Assembly: GCA_964514215.1 (NCBI GenBank)
Contig: CAZEPW010000021.1
Coordinates: forward strand, 1 to 49,222
DNA from: CAYQUC01 sp964514215
Lineage (GTDB): Bacteria > Pseudomonadota > Gammaproteobacteria > UBA6429 > Thiohalophilaceae
Direction: 5' to 3'
Length of the DNA stretch: 49,222 nucleotides
The position numbers were made by a program, and so were the translations under genes. The notes under the pieces were generated by a model that had not been told where the DNA came from, did not search any database, and was given only the letters and a program-made list of their open reading frames with translations. Shown in pieces: positions 43,029 to 49,222 of this stretch. Numbering within the stretch: position 1 is the stretch's first letter; every line of letters starts with the position of its first letter.

Positions 43029-43631
43029 ATGGGAATAGAAAAAATTATATTTTATGTTTTTGCTGCGATGCTGATTTTTAGTGCCGGTAGTGCGATGTCC
43101 ACCAGAAATCCAGTTTATGCAGCAATGTATTTGGTGCTGAGTTTCTTTTCGTGTTCAGCGCTCTGGTTACTTCTCGAAGCTGAATTTTTAGCCATTGTGT
43201 TGGTCTTGGTTTATGTTGGGGCAGTTATGGTCTTGTTTTTGTTTGTGGTGATGATGTTAGATATTAATATCGCCAGAATGAAGCAAGGTTTTATGAAGTT
43301 TTTACCGGTTGGCCTTGGTATAGCAGTGATCATGGTTGGTATGATGATTTTTGTTTTATTACCGGAAAATTGGGCAAACTCACAGTATAAATTAAATAAA
43401 CATCCTGCTGACTATAATAATACTGCCGAACTTGGAAAGTTACTGTATACAAAATATGTTTATCAATTTGAAATAGCGGCTGCAATTTTACTGGTTGCCA
43501 TTGTTGCAGCAATTGCATTAACACTTCGTCGTCGCCCCAATACACGGCATCAAAATATTGACGATCAAATTTCAGTTCGCCGTGATGACCGAATTCGTAT
43601 GGTTGATATAAAATCGGAACAAAGGAAATAA
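43029..43631 (+). CDS. nuoJ: NADH-quinone oxidoreductase subunit J
   Basis: A 200-residue membrane subunit with five transmembrane helices. The conserved third helix region LEAEFLAIVLVLVYVGAVMVLFLFVVMML, which contains the pi-bulge segment in known structures, is intact. The C-terminal 40 residues are a basic hydrophilic tail. It is followed by nuoK after one base. Confidence 0.97.
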   Translation: MGIEKIIFYVFAAMLIFSAGSAMSTRNPVYAAMYLVLSFFSCSALWLLLEAEFLAIVLVLVYVGAVMVLFLFVVMMLDINIARMKQGFMKFLPVGLGIAVIMVGMMIFVLLPENWANSQYKLNKHPADYNNTAELGKLLYTKYVYQFEIAAAILLVAIVAAIALTLRRRPNTRHQNIDDQISVRRDDRIRMVDIKSEQRK

Positions 43632-43632
43632 T

Positions 43633-43938
43633 ATGATTGAATTAACGGACTACCTAATCCTTTCAGCCATTTTATTTTGTATCAGTTTGGCTGGTATTTT
43701 TATTAACCGAAAAAATCTGATTATTATTTTGATGGCAATTGAATTAATGTTGTTGTCGGTTAATATCAATTTTATTGCATTTTCTCATTTTTTAAATGAT
43801 ATCTCAGGACAAGTTTTTGTCTTTTTCATACTAACGGTTGCCGCAGCAGAAGCCGCTATCGGACTAGCAATTTTAGTAGTGTTGTTTAGAAATAAGCGCA
43901 CTATAAATGTCGATGATCTCGACTCATTAAAAGGTTAA
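43633..43938 (+). CDS. nuoK: NADH-quinone oxidoreductase subunit K
   Basis: A 101-residue, three-helix membrane subunit of standard length. The second helix has the conserved glutamate in IILMAIELMLLSVNINF, and the third contains VFFILTVAAAEAAIGLAILV with its key glutamate; both belong to the proton path. It overlaps neither neighbour but is only three bases from nuoL. Confidence 0.97.
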   Translation: MIELTDYLILSAILFCISLAGIFINRKNLIIILMAIELMLLSVNINFIAFSHFLNDISGQVFVFFILTVAAAEAAIGLAILVVLFRNKRTINVDDLDSLKG

Positions 43939-43941
43939 GAC

Positions 43942-45915
43942 ATGTTTGATGACATGAAAACAGTATTACTAATGATTGTACTTGCACCGCTGGCCGGTTC
44001 AATACTGGCAGGTCTGTATGGTAAATTAATAGGGCGTTCGGGGGCTCATTGGGTCACTATTATTGGTGTTGGTATTTCTTGCTTGCTATCCATTTTAATA
44101 TTCAAACAAGTTGTTTTTGATGGTGCGACATTCAATGAAGATCTGTATGTTTGGTTAAAAAGTGGTGATATCAGTTTTAAAGTCGGATTTATGGTCGATA
44201 AATTAACGGCAATGATGATGGTTGTTGTGACTTTTGTCTCGTGGATGGTGCATATCTACACTGTTGGTTATATGCGTGATGATCCGGGTTATCAGCGATT
44301 CTTTAGTTATATCTCATTATTTACTTTTTCCATGTTGATGTTAGTGATGTCAAATAACTTTATGCAGTTATTTTTCGGTTGGGAAGCTGTTGGTCTGGTG
44401 TCTTATTTGTTAATTGGTTTTTGGTATAAAAAAGAAACGGCCATATTTGCTAATATGAAAGCTTTTTTGGTGAATCGGGTTGGTGATTTTGGTTTCTTGC
44501 TGGGTATTGCTGGCGTATTAATGTATTTCGGCACGCTTGATTACGTTGATGTGTTTGCTTCGACAGATAAAGTTGTTGGTCAAACGATTACAGTGATTCC
44601 TTGGTTTGGTGAATGGTCGGTCATTACGTTAATCTGCATCTTCTTATTTATTGGTGCGATGGGAAAATCGGCTCAAGTGCCATTACACGTTTGGTTGCCC
44701 GATTCGATGGAAGGCCCTACACCAATTTCGGCATTAATACATGCTGCTACGATGGTAACTGCAGGTATCTTTATGGTTGCTAGAATGTCGCCGTTGTTTG
44801 AATTGTCTGAAACTGCTTTAACGGTTGTGATAGTTATTGGCGCGATTACGGCATTATTTATGGGTTTCCTTGGCCTCATCCAAAATGATATAAAACGTGT
44901 TGTGGCTTATTCAACCTTATCGCAATTGGGTTATATGACAGTGGCACTGGGTGCATCAGCTTATGCTGCCGGAATATTCCATTTAATGACCCATGCATTT
45001 TTTAAAGCATTATTATTCTTAGGTGCAGGTTCGGTGATTATCGCAATGCACCACGAACAAGACATGCGAAAAATGGGTGGTTTGCGAAAATATTTACCGA
45101 TAACGTGGATAACCTCACTGATTGGGTCGTTAGCATTAATCGGCACACCCTTTTTCTCAGGATTTTATTCTAAAGATTCAATCATTGAAGCAGTAGGACA
45201 CTCTACATTACCAGGTTCAAGTTTTGCTTATGTGAGTATTTTATTGGGGGTGTTTATAACTGCGTTATACAGTTTCCGTATGTACTTCTTAGTGTTTCAT
45301 GGTAAAGAACGAATGGATGAACATACGCGATCCCACTTACATGAAACACCGTGGGTGGTCACATTGCCATTAATACTATTAGCGATACCCTCATTTATGA
45401 TTGGTATGGTGTTCGTTAGTGACATGGCCTTTGGTGATTTCTTTGGAAGTGCAATATTTGTGTTACCCGAGCATGATGTATTAGCTGCATTGGCTAAAGA
45501 TTTTCATGGGCCAATTGCAATGGTACAACACAGCTTCTCTGGACTGCCGTTTTATTTAGCGTTAGCAGGAGTGGTGACAGCTTATTTCTTTTATATGAAG
45601 CGCCCTGATATTCCGGCTATGCTGCAAGATAAATTATCGTTTGTTTATAAAATATTAGATAACAAATATTTTTTCGATTGGTTTAATGAAACTTACTTAG
45701 CACGTGGTTGCCGTAGTATGGGTAATTTTTTATGGCAAGTTGGTGATGTTAAGATTATTGATGGTGCTTTTGTTAATGGTTCTGCAAAAACAGTAGGTCT
45801 TTTTTCTTCTGTTATTCGCCATATTCAAACAGGGTATTTGTATCATTATGCTTTTGTAATGATTTTTGGCTTAATTGCACTTGTTGGGTATTTTGTTATT
45901 TACAGTAATAGTTAA
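43942..45915 (+). CDS. nuoL: NADH-quinone oxidoreductase subunit L
   Basis: A 657-residue antiporter-like subunit at the distal end of the membrane arm. The proton-channel core includes LFFGWEAVGLVSYLLIGFWY, GKSAQVPLHVWLPDSMEGPTPISALIHAATMVTAG and RVVAYSTLSQLGYM, with the conserved Glu and Lys residues present. The long lateral helix that braces the arm is predicted in the C-terminal 150 residues. It is translated three bases after nuoK. Confidence 0.98.
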   Translation: MFDDMKTVLLMIVLAPLAGSILAGLYGKLIGRSGAHWVTIIGVGISCLLSILIFKQVVFDGATFNEDLYVWLKSGDISFKVGFMVDKLTAMMMVVVTFVSWMVHIYTVGYMRDDPGYQRFFSYISLFTFSMLMLVMSNNFMQLFFGWEAVGLVSYLLIGFWYKKETAIFANMKAFLVNRVGDFGFLLGIAGVLMYFGTLDYVDVFASTDKVVGQTITVIPWFGEWSVITLICIFLFIGAMGKSAQVPLHVWLPDSMEGPTPISALIHAATMVTAGIFMVARMSPLFELSETALTVVIVIGAITALFMGFLGLIQNDIKRVVAYSTLSQLGYMTVALGASAYAAGIFHLMTHAFFKALLFLGAGSVIIAMHHEQDMRKMGGLRKYLPITWITSLIGSLALIGTPFFSGFYSKDSIIEAVGHSTLPGSSFAYVSILLGVFITALYSFRMYFLVFHGKERMDEHTRSHLHETPWVVTLPLILLAIPSFMIGMVFVSDMAFGDFFGSAIFVLPEHDVLAALAKDFHGPIAMVQHSFSGLPFYLALAGVVTAYFFYMKRPDIPAMLQDKLSFVYKILDNKYFFDWFNETYLARGCRSMGNFLWQVGDVKIIDGAFVNGSAKTVGLFSSVIRHIQTGYLYHYAFVMIFGLIALVGYFVIYSNS

Positions 45916-45952
45916 TTAGATATTATAAAAAAATTATAAGGTTGTAATAATT

Positions 45953-47485
45953 ATGTTTGCCGATTGGCCTCTATTAAGTATTGTAATTTGGCTACCCATC
46001 TTGGGCGGTGTGCTTGTGCTCGCGACAGGCAGCGATAAAAATGCAGGAGAAGCGCGGGTCTTAGCTTTGTGCATATCCATAATAACGTTTGCTTTATCAA
46101 TTCCTTTATACACGGAGTTTGATGTTACTTTAGCTAGTATGCAGTTTGTTGAATCTGCAGCTTGGATACCGGCATTTAATATTAACTATGCTGTTGGTGT
46201 TGATGGTTTTTCGATGCCGTTAATTATTTTAACGAGCTTTAGTACTGTTATTGTTGTTATTGCCGGTTGGGAAGTGATCAAAAATAGAGTTGCGCAATAC
46301 ATGGCGGCCTTTTTGATTATGGAAGGTTTGATGATTGGTGTTTTTGCTGCAATGGATGCTGCGTTATTTTATGTTTTTTGGGAAGCATTGCTAATTCCAA
46401 TGTTTATCGTGATTGGTGTATGGGGTGGGGAACGACGCGTTTACGCCACTATTAAATTCTTTTTATACACTTTTATTGGCTCCGTTCTAATGCTAGTAGC
46501 CTTTTTATATTTATATTCAAAAACTGGCTCGTTCTCAATTCAAGATATGCATAATGTGAAGCTTGATCTTGATGTGCAAATTTATATTTTCTTAGCCTTC
46601 TTGTTTGCATTCGCGGTAAAAGTTCCTATGTGGCCGGTGCATACTTGGTTACCCGATGCTCATGTTGAAGCGCCAACAGGTGGTTCCGTGATACTGGCTG
46701 CTATCATGTTAAAACTGGGAACCTATGGCTTTCTACGATTTTCTTTACCGATAACACCGGATGCAAGCCATGAATTAGATTGGCTGATGATTACCTTGGC
46801 ATTAATTTCAATTTTTTATATTGGTTTTGTTGCTTTAGTGCAAAAAGACATGAAAAAACTCATTGCCTATTCTTCAATTTCGCATATGGGGTTTGTGATC
46901 TTAGGCTTCTTTATCGTCTTTCAAATAGCTGATAATAATGCACTAATGCAACAAGATGCGTTAGCAGGCGCGGCATTAGGAATGTCGGGTGCTGTGGTGC
47001 AAATGATTTCTCATGGTTTTATTTCTGCTGCAATGTTCCTTTGTGTTGGCATCATGTACGATCGAATGCACAGCCGGCAGATTAGTGATTATGGTGGTGT
47101 TGTTAACACCATGCCAACGTTTGCCGCATTTATGGTGTTTTTCTCAATGGCGAATGCCGGACTACCGGGTACCTCCGGTTTTGTTGGTGAGTTTATGGTG
47201 ATATTGGCATCGTTCAAAGCTAATTTTTGGTTTGCTTTTATTGCCGCAACGACTTTAATCATTGGTGCTGCTTACACTCTATGGATGATTAAGCGAGTCA
47301 TTTTTGGTGAAGTGAAAAATGAGAATGTTGCAAAATTAAAAGATATCAATAAACGTGAATTTTTATTTCTAAGTATACTCGCCTTTATGGTTTTAGGGTT
47401 TGGCTTATATCCAGCACCATTGCTCGAAGTAATGGATGCATCGGTGAATCATTTGTTGGTTCAAATGAACACAATTAAATTGTAG
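45953..47485 (+). CDS. nuoM: NADH-quinone oxidoreductase subunit M
   Basis: A 510-residue antiporter-like membrane subunit with about 14 helices. The motifs FYVFWEALLIPMFIVIGVWGG, KVPMWPVHTWLPDAHVEAPTGGSVILA and KLIAYSSISHMGFV carry the conserved channel Glu, Lys and His residues. It is separated from nuoL by 37 bases and from nuoN by 15. Confidence 0.98.
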   Translation: MFADWPLLSIVIWLPILGGVLVLATGSDKNAGEARVLALCISIITFALSIPLYTEFDVTLASMQFVESAAWIPAFNINYAVGVDGFSMPLIILTSFSTVIVVIAGWEVIKNRVAQYMAAFLIMEGLMIGVFAAMDAALFYVFWEALLIPMFIVIGVWGGERRVYATIKFFLYTFIGSVLMLVAFLYLYSKTGSFSIQDMHNVKLDLDVQIYIFLAFLFAFAVKVPMWPVHTWLPDAHVEAPTGGSVILAAIMLKLGTYGFLRFSLPITPDASHELDWLMITLALISIFYIGFVALVQKDMKKLIAYSSISHMGFVILGFFIVFQIADNNALMQQDALAGAALGMSGAVVQMISHGFISAAMFLCVGIMYDRMHSRQISDYGGVVNTMPTFAAFMVFFSMANAGLPGTSGFVGEFMVILASFKANFWFAFIAATTLIIGAAYTLWMIKRVIFGEVKNENVAKLKDINKREFLFLSILAFMVLGFGLYPAPLLEVMDASVNHLLVQMNTIKL

Positions 47486-47500
47486 AGTAAGAGAATAATA

Positions 47501-48940
47501 ATGACCTATCCATTTGAAGCACTCGACTTAGTACAAATACTGCCAGAAATTTTCATTTTATCGATGGCATGTATCATAATGGTTGTCGATTTGTATGTAT
47601 CACAAGAAAATCGTGGTATTACTTACATGTTGTCACAATTCACCTTAGTGGTTGCCGGATTTTTGATATTCAGCATGCCAACCACACAAGCGGTTTATGC
47701 TTTTAGTAATACCTATGTTCACGATCAAATGAGTGACATATTAAAAATAGTTGTGTTTATTTGTACCTTTGCGGTGTTTTTGTATTCCAAAGAGTATCTA
47801 CGTGCGCGAGATATTTTTAAAGGTGAATTTTTTGTATTAGCACTATTTGCTGTGCTTGGAATGATGATTTTAATATCAGCCCATAACTTACTGACTATCT
47901 ATCTTGGTTTAGAACTAATGTCGTTAAGCTTGTATGCCATGGTAGCACTTCACCGAGATTCAACTGTTGCCACTGAGTCGGCGATGAAATATTTTATCTT
48001 AGGTGCAATAGCATCTGGAATGCTGTTATACGGCATGTCATTGTTATATGGCATTAGTGGTAGCTTAGATTTAGCAGAAATTAATGCAAGTTTATCGAAT
48101 ACTGAAAATAAATTAATTGTTGCATTTACAATTGTATTTTTAATTGTTGGTGTGGCATTTAAGCTAGGTGCCGTGCCTTTTCATATGTGGGTACCAGATG
48201 TATACGATGGCGCGCCAACGGCGGTTACGATTTTTATTGGGACAGCACCTAAAGTAGCTGCATTTGCGATGTTAATACGGTTAATGGTGGATACACTTGG
48301 GCCGTTGCATTCTCAATGGCAGGATATTTTGATTTTGTTGGCGATTATGTCTATGGCTATTGGTAATATTGTCGCTATTGCACAAGTTAATATAAAAAGA
48401 ATGTTGGCGTATTCGACTATCTCTCATGTTGGGTTTTTATTATTAGGTGTTATTAGCGGCACTCAACAAGGTTATGCTGCATCGATGTTTTATACCATCG
48501 CTTATGTTGTGATGGGGCTTGGTGGTTTTGGAATGATTTTGTTCATGAGCCGGGCTGGTTTTGAAGCTGACAAGTTAAGCGATTTTAAAGGACTTAATGA
48601 ACGCAGTCCGTGGTTTGCTTTTGTGATGTTAGTATTTATGTTCTCAATGGCTGGTGTGCCACCATTTCTTGGTTTTTGGGGCAAATGGTTTGTCTTAAAA
48701 GAAATAGTGGCAGTTGATTTAACATGGTTAGCAGTGGTAGCAGTGTTGTTTTCAGTTATTGGTGCATTTTATTATTTACGCATGATTAAGGTTATGTATT
48801 TTGATAAACCCGAGTCTACCGATAAAATTACATCAAGCGCAGATATGCGACTGTTATTAAGTTCAAATGCTTTGGCTGTTCTCGCTATTGGTCTTTATCC
48901 TACAATGCTTATGATGGTTTGTATTAGCGCATTTGCGTAG
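47501..48940 (+). CDS. nuoN: NADH-quinone oxidoreductase subunit N
   Basis: A 479-residue antiporter-like subunit and the last gene of the operon. Channel motifs include TIYLGLELMSLSLYAMVAL, KLGAVPFHMWVPDVYDGAPTAVT and RMLAYSTISHVGFLLLG. The C-terminus contains the SMAGVPPFLGFWGKWFVLK segment typical of NuoN. A ribosome site (AAGAGAA) lies ahead of the ATG. The gene that often follows in related genomes (rimP/nusA) is not within the remaining 280 bases. Confidence 0.98.
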   Translation: MTYPFEALDLVQILPEIFILSMACIIMVVDLYVSQENRGITYMLSQFTLVVAGFLIFSMPTTQAVYAFSNTYVHDQMSDILKIVVFICTFAVFLYSKEYLRARDIFKGEFFVLALFAVLGMMILISAHNLLTIYLGLELMSLSLYAMVALHRDSTVATESAMKYFILGAIASGMLLYGMSLLYGISGSLDLAEINASLSNTENKLIVAFTIVFLIVGVAFKLGAVPFHMWVPDVYDGAPTAVTIFIGTAPKVAAFAMLIRLMVDTLGPLHSQWQDILILLAIMSMAIGNIVAIAQVNIKRMLAYSTISHVGFLLLGVISGTQQGYAASMFYTIAYVVMGLGGFGMILFMSRAGFEADKLSDFKGLNERSPWFAFVMLVFMFSMAGVPPFLGFWGKWFVLKEIVAVDLTWLAVVAVLFSVIGAFYYLRMIKVMYFDKPESTDKITSSADMRLLLSSNALAVLAIGLYPTMLMMVCISAFA

Positions 48941-49222
48941 ATTATAATACCGTAGGTTGGGGTGGCTAGAACCCCAACAAGCGGAATTCGATATAACCTA
49001 TAATTATAAGCTACTGTAATATTTCTCTAATATTTAACATCAGTATAAATAATGTTGTCATTTATGCTTTAGTCTTCCTTTCATCTAAATCTGTTTTTAA
49101 AGCTGGGTACGCACAAGAAATTATTTAATGTGCGATCGTTAAGCTATTTTACCTGAACTCGGGATAAGTAAATATAATTTAAATAAACAAACTAAGTCGT
49201 TGCGTATGAACAATATTAGATC
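48941..49222. other. Gene-free end of window after nuoN
   Basis: The last 282 bases are AT-rich. Apart from the REP-like palindrome near 48951-48980 I see no ORF, tRNA or terminator with a T-run. A gene could begin beyond the window edge. Confidence 0.5.
48951..48980. repeat. REP-like palindromic repeat downstream of nuoN
   Basis: GTTGGGGT at 48956-48963 pairs perfectly with ACCCCAAC at 48971-48978 around a seven-base loop, preceded by CGTAG. The GTAGGTTGGG...CCCAACA layout resembles a family of intergenic palindromes common in proteobacteria and cyanobacteria, thought to be moved by REP-associated (Y1) transposases. TAGGTT at 48953 is also mirrored by AACCTA at 48995-49000. No T-run follows, but it may still mark the 3' end of the nuo transcript. 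Confidence 0.55.

Noticed and set aside
1..49222. CRISPR array, prophage, insertion sequence or integrase
   Set aside because: No regularly spaced repeats, transposase, integrase or phage structural genes were found on either strand.

Overview
The window is a chromosomal segment of an AT-rich gammaproteobacterium (no GC count was run). Its left and middle parts follow the old order known from Pseudomonas and relatives: ratA-rnfH / bamE / fur / recN / nadK / hrcA-grpE-dnaK-dnaJ / dapB / carA-carB-greA / yhbY / rlmE-ftsH / folP-glmM / tpiA / secG-tRNA-Leu(GAG). The right third is a complete 14-gene nuoA-N operon. Three features argue against an enteric bacterium and fit a deeper branch such as the Legionella, Coxiella, Thiotrichales or Xanthomonas type: separate nuoC and nuoD, a NuoG without the N7 cluster ligands, and an hrcA gene with a CIRCE operator. 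I cannot name the genus.

Layout. Positions 1-5.3 kb hold the end of a sodium-dependent transporter, the RatA/RnfH pair, BamE divergent from Fur, and RecN and NadK on the minus strand. Positions 5.4-10.5 kb are the heat-shock cluster. A perfect CIRCE element lies before hrcA and a near-consensus sigma-32 promoter straddles the grpE stop codon before dnaK, so both repressor and alternative-sigma control are visible. Positions 10.5-19.9 kb hold lysine and cell-wall precursor synthesis (dapB), carbamoyl phosphate synthesis (carAB), transcript cleavage (greA), ribosome maturation (yhbY, rlmE) and the FtsH protease, ending in a clear terminator.

Positions 20.1-25.8 kb are the accessory part. Between ftsH and folP, which are usually neighbours, lie a multi-membrane GT39-like glycosyltransferase, a two-gene minus-strand operon (cytochrome P450, then a fatty-acyl-AMP-ligase-like enzyme with its own C-terminal carrier domain), and a DUF374 acyltransferase that ends one base before folP. 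The P450/ligase pair looks like a compact module that loads an acyl group onto a carrier and oxidises it there. It is the best candidate in the window for an undescribed system. Its substrate, acceptor and electron donors cannot be read from the sequence.

Positions 25.8-34.1 kb return to housekeeping genes: folP, glmM, tpiA, secG, tRNA-Leu, rluA and ppnN. Mixed with them are a small secreted protein, a membrane-anchored TlpA-like thioredoxin, a two-CBS-domain protein and a YbaN-family membrane protein. Positions 34.5-48.9 kb are the nuo operon, read from a promoter region with an inverted repeat over the -10 and short direct repeats. A REP-like palindrome follows nuoN, and the last 280 bases hold no gene I can support.
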